Positions 1 through 5,517 of a stretch of 9,276 bases of DNA are shown in pieces. The stretch lies in assembly GCA_900752345.1 (NCBI GenBank), contig CAADVA010000257.1, positions 1 through 9,276 on the forward strand. Direction: 5' to 3'. The stretch's first letter is position 1. Each line of letters begins with the position of its first letter. Below the pieces are notes generated by a model. It did no database searches. It was given only the letters and a program-made list of their open reading frames with translations, and was not told where the DNA came from. Origin of the DNA: an uncultured Collinsella sp. GTDB taxonomy: Bacteria; Actinomycetota; Coriobacteriia; Coriobacteriales; Coriobacteriaceae. The position numbers and the translations under genes were made by a program.

Positions 1-127
1 GATGCGCGCTTCGCCAGACACGAAAAAGGCCGATGGCCCGGAGCAGCTGGTCCGTATTGTCACGTACCGGCTGCGGCGCATCGCCCAACCAAGTTGCTAT
101 GTTGCGGTCGCGGGTCGCGGCGTCCAT
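1..127 (-). CDS. N-terminal fragment of an unrecognised protein (runs off the left edge)
   Basis: An open frame reads leftward from an ATG (complement of 125-127) to the window edge without a stop, giving 42 residues that begin MDAATRDRNIATWLGD. An AAGGAG ribosome binding site lies at 132-137, 4 nt before the ATG, and a TACAAT -10-like box lies 36 nt upstream. These two signals are the main reasons to call it a gene. The visible part is charged and soluble-looking, with no signal peptide or membrane segment. I do not recognise the family, and too little is present to assign a function. It is co-oriented with the EamA gene upstream, 88 bp away, and could be co-transcribed with it or started from its own promoter. 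Confidence 0.6.
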   Translation of the reverse strand, partial: MDAATRDRNIATWLGDAPQPVRDNTDQLLRAIGLFRVWRSAH

Positions 128-162
128 GGGGCTCCTTTACGACAGATGCTCTGTTGACATCT

Positions 163-168
163 ATTGTA
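163..168 (-). promoter_or_regulatory. Candidate -10 box (TACAAT) for the left-edge gene
   Basis: On the minus strand TACAAT sits 35 nt upstream of the ATG at 127, which would give a leader of roughly 30 nt. No good -35 box is visible 16-18 nt upstream. A similar TACAAT occurs upstream of the gene at 4676-5077. The assignment rests on consensus and spacing only. Confidence 0.35.
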
Positions 169-188
169 AAGGCGCACCGGTTGCCTTT
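168..188 (-). terminator. Weak hairpin after the EamA gene
   Basis: AAAGGC (168-173) pairs with GCCTTT (183-188) around a 9-nt loop, 28 bp beyond the EamA stop. The stem is only 6 bp and, on the minus strand, is followed by ACAATAG rather than a T-run. It would be a poor terminator and overlaps the candidate -10 box of the next gene, so read-through is likely. Confidence 0.2.
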
Positions 189-215
189 ATGCCACGGCTG
201 TATGAGGAGTGGGGT

Positions 216-1118
216 CTACGAGACGTGCTCGGGCGCTCCTGCCATGCGAGCCTGTCCATGTGCGCGAAGGTGCGGAAGTTCGACGGTTGCCACCATGACG
301 CCGGTGAGGATGAGGGCGGCGCCAAAGAAGGCGATGGGGCTGAGGACCTCGCCGACCAGGAAGAACGAGAAGACGGCGGAGCATACCGGCTCGAGCGAGA
401 AGGCGAAGCCGGTGGTCTCGGCAGGCACGTGGGGCTGCACGAGCGTTTGGGTGATAAAGCCATAGGCAGAGCAGATGAGTGCGAGCGCGACGACAACGAC
501 AATCTCGCTAGGCGTGCCGGGAAGCGTGAAACCGCCAAAGGTGAATGCGGCGATACCCGAGAATAAGCCGCCGAAGCCCAGCTGCCAAACGCCCAGAGCA
601 AGCGGATCGACTTCCTCGACAAAGCGCTTGGCCACGATAATGTGGCTGGCATAGATAAAAGCCGAGAGCAGCATGATGATTGCGCCGGGATTCAGGCTGG
701 TAAAGTCGGCGCCCGAGAGCAGCAGCATGCCGCAGGTGACGATGGCGGTGCCGGCGAGGACCCTGCGCTCGGGGGCGCGACGCAGCAGGGCTGCGTTGGC
801 AAACGGCACGATTACGACTGTCAGGCTCTGCAAAAAGCCGGCGGTGGAGGCGGAGGTGAGGCTGGAGCCCAGGCACATGCACGTGAGCTCGGTTGCCATG
901 ATGGCACCGATGATGGCGGCGCGAACCATAAGGTCGCGGTTGATGCGAAACGCGTGCTTGTGGAAGAGCAGCAGACAGGCCGCAAAGGCGATGATGCAGC
1001 GCAGCGCAACGATGCTCGTGGCGTTCATGCTGTCCATGCCGATCTTCATGAGGGGATACGAAAAGCCCCATGCGACGGGAACGGAAAATGAGAGCGCGAT
1101 TGCTTTTTTGCGATCCAT
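216..1118 (-). CDS. EamA/DMT-superfamily permease
   Basis: A 300-residue protein of the drug/metabolite transporter superfamily, an inner-membrane carrier whose members export or import amino acids, metabolites or drugs. The sequence has about ten hydrophobic helices arranged as two EamA repeats. The first opens with the typical AWGFSYPLMK (residues 16-25). The second ends with the family signature SLEPVCSAVFSFFLVGE (241-257) followed by a final helix with GAALILTGV. The length is normal for ten-helix DMT carriers. The start is supported by AAGGAG (complement of 1123-1128) 4 nt before the ATG. The C-terminal tail after residue 282 is hydrophilic. It is divergent from a LysR-type regulator across 158 bp, an arrangement in which the regulator commonly controls the permease. 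The substrate cannot be read from sequence. Confidence 0.93.
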   Translation of the reverse strand: MDRKKAIALSFSVPVAWGFSYPLMKIGMDSMNATSIVALRCIIAFAACLLLFHKHAFRINRDLMVRAAIIGAIMATELTCMCLGSSLTSASTAGFLQSLTVVIVPFANAALLRRAPERRVLAGTAIVTCGMLLLSGADFTSLNPGAIIMLLSAFIYASHIIVAKRFVEEVDPLALGVWQLGFGGLFSGIAAFTFGGFTLPGTPSEIVVVVALALICSAYGFITQTLVQPHVPAETTGFAFSLEPVCSAVFSFFLVGEVLSPIAFFGAALILTGVMVATVELPHLRAHGQARMAGAPEHVS

Positions 1119-1194
1119 GGGACTCCTTTTGTTACAGAACGGTTTCGCACAAAGGATTCTGCTCTCAGATGTGGATGTAGTAAAGCGAATGTAT

Positions 1195-1210
1195 CTTCAG
1201 TATGATTAAG
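1195..1210. promoter_or_regulatory. Candidate LysR operator in the EamA/LysR divergent gap
   Basis: The 158-bp gap (1119-1276) contains CTTCAGTATGATTAAG, an imperfect dyad with matching CTT/AAG ends and an AT centre that fits the T-N11-A rule of LysR-type binding sites. It lies 77 bp before the permease start and 67 bp before the regulator start, as expected for a site controlling both. The embedded TATGAT (1201-1206) could also be a -10 box for the regulator, which would fit negative autoregulation, but its -35 is poor. The call rests on motif shape and position only. Confidence 0.35.
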
Positions 1211-1276
1211 AAATGCTAAAGTAGGTGCGAAAAGCGCTGGCAAAACGTTTTACGGCTGCATTGATGTGGAGGCACG

Positions 1277-2143
1277 ATGGCATCGCGGTATCAGATTGTT
1301 TGTATGGTGGTCGATTGCGGCAGTCTGAAACGTGCAGCGGACGAGCTGGGCTACACACAAAGCGCGGTGAGCCAGGCCGTCAAGGCGCTCGAGCGCGAGC
1401 TGGGCACCACACTTATCGAGCGCGGTAAGCAGGGCGTTTCGCTTACGCGCGACGGCAAACAATATCTGCCGTACCTGCGCCAGATTGTGACCGCCGAGGT
1501 CGAGCTCGAGGGCAAGCGCCAGGAGCTGCTGGGGCTTTCGTCGACCGATATTCGCATCGCGACGTTTACCAACGTGAGCCGTACCGTGCTGCCGCGTGTG
1601 ATCCGCGACTTTGGTACGCTGCACCCGGGCGTACGCTTTACCCTCAAGCAGGGCGATTACACGCGCAACGCTCAGTGGGTGCACGACGGCGTGGTGGATT
1701 TTTGCTTTACGGCGCGCGGGTTTACCGCAGGCCTCGAGAAGCGTGTGGTCTATCACGACGAGTTGGTGGCGCTGCTGCCGGCTGCGCATCCGCTGGCGGC
1801 AAAGGAAAAGGTGACGCTCGCCGACCTGGCGTCCGAGCCCTTTGTGCTGCTGGATGAGGGCGAACAGAGCCTGGTGCTCGATGCATTTGCGACACATGGG
1901 CTGTCGCCGCACGTGACGAGTGAGGTGACTGACGACTACACCATCATGGCGATGGTGGAGGAGGGCCTAGGCGTGAGCATGCTCTACCGTCGTACTGTGG
2001 AGGGCATGCGAGCCGATATTCGTGTGCGACCCATCGTGCATGCTCCCTCGCGCGACGTAGTGGCAGCTTGGCGCAGCTGGGATACCATGCCTATCGCCAC
2101 GAGGCGCTTTATCGACTATATGAGCTCGCATATTGTCAATTAA
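1277..2143 (+). CDS. LysR-type transcriptional regulator
   Basis: A 288-residue LysR-family DNA-binding regulator, near the usual 290-310. The N-terminal winged helix-turn-helix is plain: YQIVCMVVDCGSLKRAADEL then GYTQSAVSQAVKALERELG (residues 5-43), with the wing motif VSLTRDGKQYL to about residue 64. A linker helix follows, then the substrate-binding domain from about residue 90 (typical strand DIRIATFTNVSRTVLP). ELVALLPAAHPLA and a DDYTIMAMVEEGLGVSML segment are typical of the effector-binding domain. The start is preceded by GGAGG (1268-1272) with a short 4-nt spacer. It is divergent from the EamA permease, which is its most likely target, and converges on the MATE gene with only 27 bp between stops and no visible terminator hairpin. 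The inducer is unknown. Confidence 0.93.
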   Translation: MASRYQIVCMVVDCGSLKRAADELGYTQSAVSQAVKALERELGTTLIERGKQGVSLTRDGKQYLPYLRQIVTAEVELEGKRQELLGLSSTDIRIATFTNVSRTVLPRVIRDFGTLHPGVRFTLKQGDYTRNAQWVHDGVVDFCFTARGFTAGLEKRVVYHDELVALLPAAHPLAAKEKVTLADLASEPFVLLDEGEQSLVLDAFATHGLSPHVTSEVTDDYTIMAMVEEGLGVSMLYRRTVEGMRADIRVRPIVHAPSRDVVAAWRSWDTMPIATRRFIDYMSSHIVN

Positions 2144-2170
2144 TGACTGGCGTGGCGTTGAGTGCGGTGT

Positions 2171-3553
2171 CTAGCGGGCTGTCGCTTTGGCTTGGGTGGC
2201 GCGATAGGTGCGTGCCGGGTGGCAAAGTAGTACCGCCACGACCATAAAGAACGCCGTGGTGCCCAGGCTGATGGGGTAGACCATCATGATGTTCGCAAAG
2301 GTGCGGAAGTGCGGGAACACGCAGAACACCCAATAGAAGCGGATGCCGCAGACGCAGATCATGGTGATGAGGGCGGGCGTGAGCGAGATACCAAAGCCGC
2401 GTAGGTAGCCGGACATGTTTTCGTAGAACATGCTAAAGGCGTACGCCGGGAAGATCGAACACACGCGGATATAGCCGATCGAGACGATGTTGGGATCGCT
2501 GTTGAACAGCGACAAGATCTCGCGCCCCAGGCCGACAATAACGATGATCGTGGTGAGTGCAACGATACCGCCTTCGACCAGGCAGACCTTGAGCGTTTTG
2601 GTGCAGCGGTCGATCTGGCGGGCACCGTGGTTTTGTCCCACAAAGGTGGTGCAAGCCTGGCTAAAGCTGTTGAGCAGGTTGTAGCATACGTACTCCAAGC
2701 TCATAGCGGCGCTCGATGCCGCCATGACCTCGGTGCCCAGGCTGTTGATAGCAGACTGGATGATGATGTTGGCGACGGCAAAGACGGCGCTCTGGATGCC
2801 GGCGGGCAGGCCGATCTTGACGATGCGCTTGAGGGCGACGGGGTCGATAGCCAGGTCGCGCGGGGTGACGCGGACGACGGAGTCGGTCTTGAGCAGGCGG
2901 ATAAAGAGCGTGGCGGCGCTGACAGTGTAGGCGATAGCGGTGGCGATGGCGACGCCCGCGACGCCCCAGTGGAGTATGGGGACAAAGATGAGATCCAGGC
3001 CAATGTTGAGGACGGTGGACACGGCAAGTGCCTGCAACGGCATGCGGGTGATGCCGACGGAGCGGAAGATCGCGGCCTCAAAGTTGTAGAGCAAGATCGA
3101 GGGCATGCTGAGCAAAAAGACGCGCAGGTAGAGCGAAGCGAGCGGCATGGTTTCGGCGGGAACATTGAGCGCGGCGAGCATGGGCTCGGCAAAGATCTCG
3201 CCCAGCGCAATGACGACAAAGCCCACGAGCGCCATTAAAATCGAGGTATGGACGGCGCGTTTGACCATGTTCTGATCGTTGCGGCCGATAGCGTTGGCGA
3301 TGACCACGTTGGAGCCAAGCGACATGCCAATAAACAAGTTGAGCATAAGACTGGTAAGCGGAACATTGGAGCCGACCGCCGCCATGGCGAGGGTTCCCTG
3401 GTCACCCGAGAAGTTACCGATAATGACCGTGGCGATGAGGTTCGACAGCTGCTCCAAGATGCTCGTGGCGGCCACGGGGAAGGCGAACAGGGGAACATTG
3501 CGCCACAGCGATCCGGTGGTCATGTCAATGTGCTTAGATACGGTGTCAGCCAT
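2171..3553 (-). CDS. MATE-family multidrug/metabolite exporter
   Basis: A 460-residue multidrug and toxic compound extrusion family transporter, a membrane antiporter that uses Na+ or H+ gradients to export cationic drugs or metabolites. About twelve hydrophobic helices form two related halves. MATE-like features include the N-terminal DMTTGSLWRNVPLFAFP (residues 10-26), the first-half segment GSNVVIANAIGRND (80-93), GLPAGIQSAVFAVANIIIQ (248-266) opening the second half, FVGQNHGARQ (304-313), and LRGFG near 384-388. The length is normal. The ATG at 3553 has only a weak purine-rich GAGAG upstream, but it gives the expected N-terminus. The next Met (residue 11) would trim the family-typical lead. 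A TATCAT -10-like box (complement of 3601-3606) lies about 48 nt upstream without a clear -35. The substrate is not predictable, and drug resistance is not shown by family membership. Confidence 0.93.
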   Translation of the reverse strand: MADTVSKHIDMTTGSLWRNVPLFAFPVAATSILEQLSNLIATVIIGNFSGDQGTLAMAAVGSNVPLTSLMLNLFIGMSLGSNVVIANAIGRNDQNMVKRAVHTSILMALVGFVVIALGEIFAEPMLAALNVPAETMPLASLYLRVFLLSMPSILLYNFEAAIFRSVGITRMPLQALAVSTVLNIGLDLIFVPILHWGVAGVAIATAIAYTVSAATLFIRLLKTDSVVRVTPRDLAIDPVALKRIVKIGLPAGIQSAVFAVANIIIQSAINSLGTEVMAASSAAMSLEYVCYNLLNSFSQACTTFVGQNHGARQIDRCTKTLKVCLVEGGIVALTTIIVIVGLGREILSLFNSDPNIVSIGYIRVCSIFPAYAFSMFYENMSGYLRGFGISLTPALITMICVCGIRFYWVFCVFPHFRTFANIMMVYPISLGTTAFFMVVAVLLCHPARTYRATQAKATAR

Positions 3554-3617
3554 ACGCTCTCAATCTCTAACATGCTCTTTTGTGCTTATTTGCGCAGACG
3601 ATGATACTCCTAATCGA

Positions 3618-3675
3618 CTAGTCATTGGGGACGTTCTAAAACGATTACTCATTCAAGAACGTCCCCAATGACTAG
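3618..3675. repeat. Perfect 20-bp inverted repeat, possible REP/MITE-like element
   Basis: The arms at 3618-3637 (starting CTAGTCATTGGGGACG) and 3656-3675 (ending CGTCCCCAATGACTAG) are exact reverse complements, separated by an 18-nt AT-rich centre (3638-3655). It lies between two divergent genes, so it is not a normal transcription terminator, and no T-run follows either arm. I recall similar GTCATTGGGGACGTT sequences as dispersed intergenic repeats in Collinsella-like genomes, but only one copy is in this window, so dispersal cannot be shown here. The CTAG at both outer ends could be a target-site remnant or simply part of the palindrome. Confidence 0.75.
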
Positions 3676-3696
3676 GCGGGGAAGGCGTGCGACAAT
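3668..3696 (+). promoter_or_regulatory. Candidate rlmA promoter using the end of the inverted repeat
   Basis: ATGACT (3668-3673) as -35 and GACAAT (3691-3696) as -10 are separated by exactly 17 bp. The -10 is preceded by TGC (3688-3690), which fits an extended -10. Transcription would begin about 30 nt before the rlmA ATG. The -35 box lies inside the right arm of the palindrome, so the repeat would contribute part of the promoter. Confidence 0.4.
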
Positions 3697-3731
3697 GGTG
3701 GGCGTTGTGTTGTTCGCGCTAAGGAGTTGCC

Positions 3732-4547
3732 ATGTTGTTGTGTCCCGTTTGCCATGAGCCGCTGGTGGATGACGAACGCGGTGCTGCATGCGCGGGTGGG
3801 CACCGGTTTGACCGTGCGCGCGAGGGCTATCTATATCTCCTGCGCTCGTCCAAGAGCGGCGACTCCATGGGCGATCCCAAGTCGCAGGCACGCAGCCGTC
3901 GCGACTTTCTGAACCGCGGTTACTATGCGCCGTTGCGCGATGCGATGGTCGAGCTGGCGCGCAAGCAGGTGTCTGGACGTGCCGCGTCTACGAACTGCCC
4001 CATGACGTTGCTCGATATTTGCTGTGGCGAGGGCTATTACACCAGCGCCATGGGTGCGGTGCCGGGCGTGGATGCTTACGGCTTTGACCTGGGCAAAGAG
4101 ATGGTGCGCCTTGCCGCCAAGCGCGGCGATGCGACCTACTTCGTGGCCAACATGAAGGACATCCCCGTGGCCGATGGCACCTTCGATATGGTGACCGAGC
4201 TCTTCGCTCCCTTTAACGAGCGCGAATTTGCCCGCGTGCTGGCTCCAGAGGGCTCACTCTATACCGTGGTGCCGGGTGCCCGTCATCTCTTTGGGCTCAA
4301 GGAGGTGCTCTACGATACGCCGTACCTTAACGATGAGAAGCTGCCGAAGACCACCGAGCTCGAGTTGGTCGGAACGCAGCGGGTGTCTGCGAACATTACG
4401 CTCCAGACCCAGGCAGACATCGAGGCGGTGTTCCAGATGACGCCGTACTACTACCGCACACGCCCTGCCGACAAAGAGCGCCTGGCAAACCTGGATACCC
4501 TTCAAACCGACATCGACTTCATCATCGCCGAGTACCGCCACAGCTAA
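3732..4547 (+). CDS. rlmA: RlmA-type 23S rRNA (guanine-N1)-methyltransferase
   Basis: A 271-residue SAM-dependent enzyme of the RlmA/RrmA family, which N1-methylates a guanine in the helix 35 hairpin of 23S rRNA. The E. coli enzyme (RlmAI) modifies G745. Gram-positive RlmAII/TlrB enzymes modify G748, which bears on tylosin sensitivity. The N-terminal zinc site is intact: C4, C7, C20 and H24 in CPVC...C-AGGH, followed by FDRAREGYLYLL. The Rossmann SAM motif is LDICCGEGYYT (94-104). The E. coli sequence as I recall it has Gly where this has the first Cys. Other family marks are GFDLGKEMVRLAAKR, PGARHL (181-186) and QMTPYYYRTRP (236-246). AAGGAG at 3721-3726 sits 5 nt before the ATG. It appears monocistronic, with terminators directly downstream. 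The choice between G745 and G748 as target is not decidable here. Confidence 0.92.
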   Translation: MLLCPVCHEPLVDDERGAACAGGHRFDRAREGYLYLLRSSKSGDSMGDPKSQARSRRDFLNRGYYAPLRDAMVELARKQVSGRAASTNCPMTLLDICCGEGYYTSAMGAVPGVDAYGFDLGKEMVRLAAKRGDATYFVANMKDIPVADGTFDMVTELFAPFNEREFARVLAPEGSLYTVVPGARHLFGLKEVLYDTPYLNDEKLPKTTELELVGTQRVSANITLQTQADIEAVFQMTPYYYRTRPADKERLANLDTLQTDIDFIIAEYRHS

Positions 4548-4548
4548 C

Positions 4549-4589
4549 AACCTGCCAAAAAGGGACAGGTTTGTTTTGGCAGGTTTTAT
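4549..4589 (+). terminator. 12-bp hairpin terminator after rlmA, with an alternative fold
   Basis: AACCTGCCAAAA (4549-4560) pairs perfectly with TTTTGGCAGGTT (4574-4585), loop 13 nt, beginning 1 nt after the rlmA stop and followed by TTAT. The loop contains a second CAGGTT (4566-4571) that can pair with the same left arm, giving a smaller competing hairpin. The final T-run is short. Confidence 0.7.
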
Positions 4590-4601
4590 CTGGGCAAACG
4601 T

Positions 4602-4639
4602 AAAGGGCCGACCGCGGAGATGCGCGATCGGCCCTTTTT
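4602..4639. terminator. Bidirectional terminator between rlmA and the membrane-protein gene
   Basis: AAAGGGCCGA (4602-4611) pairs with TCGGCCCTTT (4628-4637), with a 16-nt loop that has some internal pairing potential. Five Ts (4635-4639) follow on the plus strand. On the minus strand the stem ends in CCCTTTACG, a weaker tail. It lies between convergent genes, so it can serve both, and gives rlmA a second terminator in tandem. Confidence 0.8.
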
Positions 4640-4675
4640 AGTTGCTTGGCTGCAGAGGTTATGAGAAGCGAGCGC

Positions 4676-5077
4676 TTACAGGCGGTCCTTGTTCTCGGCC
4701 TTAACGGCGTGTGCCTGCTGTACAAAGAACAGGTCGTACACCACGATGACAAAGGCGACGATATTGACGGCGCTGCCGCCGAGCGCGGGAAGCGTGAGCG
4801 CGGCCTGCGCAATCGTGGCGATTGCGGCAACGATGCCGAGCTTAAACGCACCATCCACCTGCGAAGGCTTGTTGGCGCCCTTGATGCCCGCAACGCCCGC
4901 GGCGAGGTCGATGAGGCCCTTGGCGACCAGCACGACCGCGGCGAGCATGGCGTTCGACCCGTACGTGGAATCGAGGTTGCCGGTCGCGATGCCGACGCCG
5001 GCGATGACGAGGCTGGCGATGCCCAAAACAAAGTAGACGAGGGCAAGGATTTTGAGAGTCTTGCGAGCGGAACTCAT
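4676..5077 (-). CDS. Four-helix integral membrane protein of unknown function
   Basis: A 133-residue protein starting MSSARKTLKILALVYFVLG. I chose the ATG at 5077 because AAAGGA (complement of 5084-5089) lies 6 nt upstream. A longer frame to 5146 would read through the palindromic leader and add a non-hydrophobic extension with no binding site. Four hydrophobic stretches are visible, at about residues 8-31, 41-66, 79-97 and 102-121, with small-residue-rich (Ala/Gly) helices and a short charged C-terminus (KAENKDRL). Helices 1-2 and 3-4 look like paired hairpins. I do not recognise a named family, and no catalytic motif is visible. It has its own leader with two dyads and shares a terminator with rlmA, so it is probably monocistronic. 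Confidence 0.8.
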   Translation of the reverse strand: MSSARKTLKILALVYFVLGIASLVIAGVGIATGNLDSTYGSNAMLAAVVLVAKGLIDLAAGVAGIKGANKPSQVDGAFKLGIVAAIATIAQAALTLPALGGSAVNIVAFVIVVYDLFFVQQAHAVKAENKDRL

Positions 5078-5095
5078 GGCTGGTCCTTTCGATAC

Positions 5096-5118
5096 GGGTA
5101 CGTCAATCTGACGTACCC
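5096..5118. promoter_or_regulatory. Perfect 10-bp palindrome in the leader of the four-helix membrane protein gene
   Basis: GGGTACGTCA (5096-5105) and TGACGTACCC (5109-5118) are exact reverse complements with a 3-nt centre. It lies 18 nt upstream of the ATG at 5077, just before the ribosome binding site. As DNA it has the shape of a dimeric-repressor operator. As RNA it would be a very stable hairpin directly upstream of the Shine-Dalgarno site. No T-run follows it, so it is not a good terminator. Confidence 0.55.
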
Positions 5119-5120
5119 CA

Positions 5121-5145
5121 TGTGCTGCACATATGGTGAAGCACA
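5121..5145. promoter_or_regulatory. Second imperfect dyad upstream of the four-helix membrane protein gene
   Basis: TGTGCT-G-CAC (5121-5130) faces GTG-A-AGCACA (5136-5145) around a 5-bp centre, with 9 of 10 positions in each half complementary. It is 2 bp from the perfect palindrome and ends at the candidate -10 box. A regulator bound here would overlap the promoter. Confidence 0.4.
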
Positions 5146-5150
5146 TTGTA
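5145..5150 (-). promoter_or_regulatory. Candidate -10 box (TACAAT) for the four-helix membrane protein gene
   Basis: TACAAT on the minus strand lies 67 nt before the ATG and would place both dyads in or at the start of the transcript. An alternative pair is TTGAAC (complement of 5151-5156) with TATGTG 17 bp downstream. The two cannot be separated by eye. Confidence 0.35.
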
Positions 5151-5310
5151 GTTCAACGCGGCGATGCATGCGCCTGAAAGCGCTTTGACCCCGCGCAGCC
5201 CACCCCAACCTTTCAAAAAGGAAAGCTGGACGTAAGCCAAATCGATGGCAGCCCATGTGCGGCGCTGCGATGATGAGGCCGTAACAAGGAGCTGGTCTCA
5301 AGGAGGAGTC

Positions 5311-5454
5311 ATGATGTACGGAGCAGGGCAAGTGCGTGAGCCGCGGTCGTTGGGAAGGCGCATGGGTGATTCTGTGATCGCTGCCGTGTGCACGGGATTG
5401 ATGGCGGTGCTTTGCATTGGGATGCTGTGGGCCATGTCGCATGTGGGACAATAG
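5311..5454 (+). CDS. Small 47-residue single-helix membrane protein
   Basis: The frame begins MMYGAGQVREPRSLGRRMGD and ends in a hydrophobic segment (about residues 21-42, SVIAAVCTGLMAVLCIGMLW), then a short SHVGQ tail. The strong ribosome binding site AAGGAGGAG (5300-5308) directly before ATGATG is the main evidence for translation and for this start. An in-frame upstream ATG at 5245 has no such site. The positively charged N-terminus (several Arg) before one helix predicts an N-in orientation. It has no recognisable family. rsmJ follows 63 bp downstream on the same strand with no hairpin terminator between, so the two may be co-transcribed. It might instead be a chance short frame. Confidence 0.55.
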   Translation: MMYGAGQVREPRSLGRRMGDSVIAAVCTGLMAVLCIGMLWAMSHVGQ

Positions 5455-5517
5455 CGGACGGTTGGGTGCTGGCATGAACGGCGCTCACGTATTCGTTTTG
5501 CTTGTTAAGGAGTACCC

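Noticed and set aside
154..159. Perfect TTGACA -35 box on the plus strand
   Set aside because: No -10 box lies at 16-18 bp and no plus-strand gene follows for over 1 kb.
33..566. A 177-codon plus-strand frame at the left end
   Set aside because: It overlaps the EamA permease on the opposite strand, its Glu/Arg/Gly-rich translation has no domain, and it lacks a ribosome binding site.
3618..3675. Inverted repeat as an intrinsic terminator
   Set aside because: Both flanking genes point away from it and no T-run follows either arm.
4676..5146. Longer 156-residue version of the four-helix membrane protein
   Set aside because: The extra 23 residues would be encoded across the perfect palindrome and have no ribosome binding site, whereas AAAGGA precedes the ATG at 5077.
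5177..5186. AAAGCGCTTT palindrome
   Set aside because: It is a short self-complementary 10-mer with no flanking symmetry and no clear promoter, so chance is enough to explain it.
5245..5454. 69-residue version of the small membrane protein
   Set aside because: The start at 5245 has no ribosome binding site, while AAGGAGGAG directly precedes 5311.
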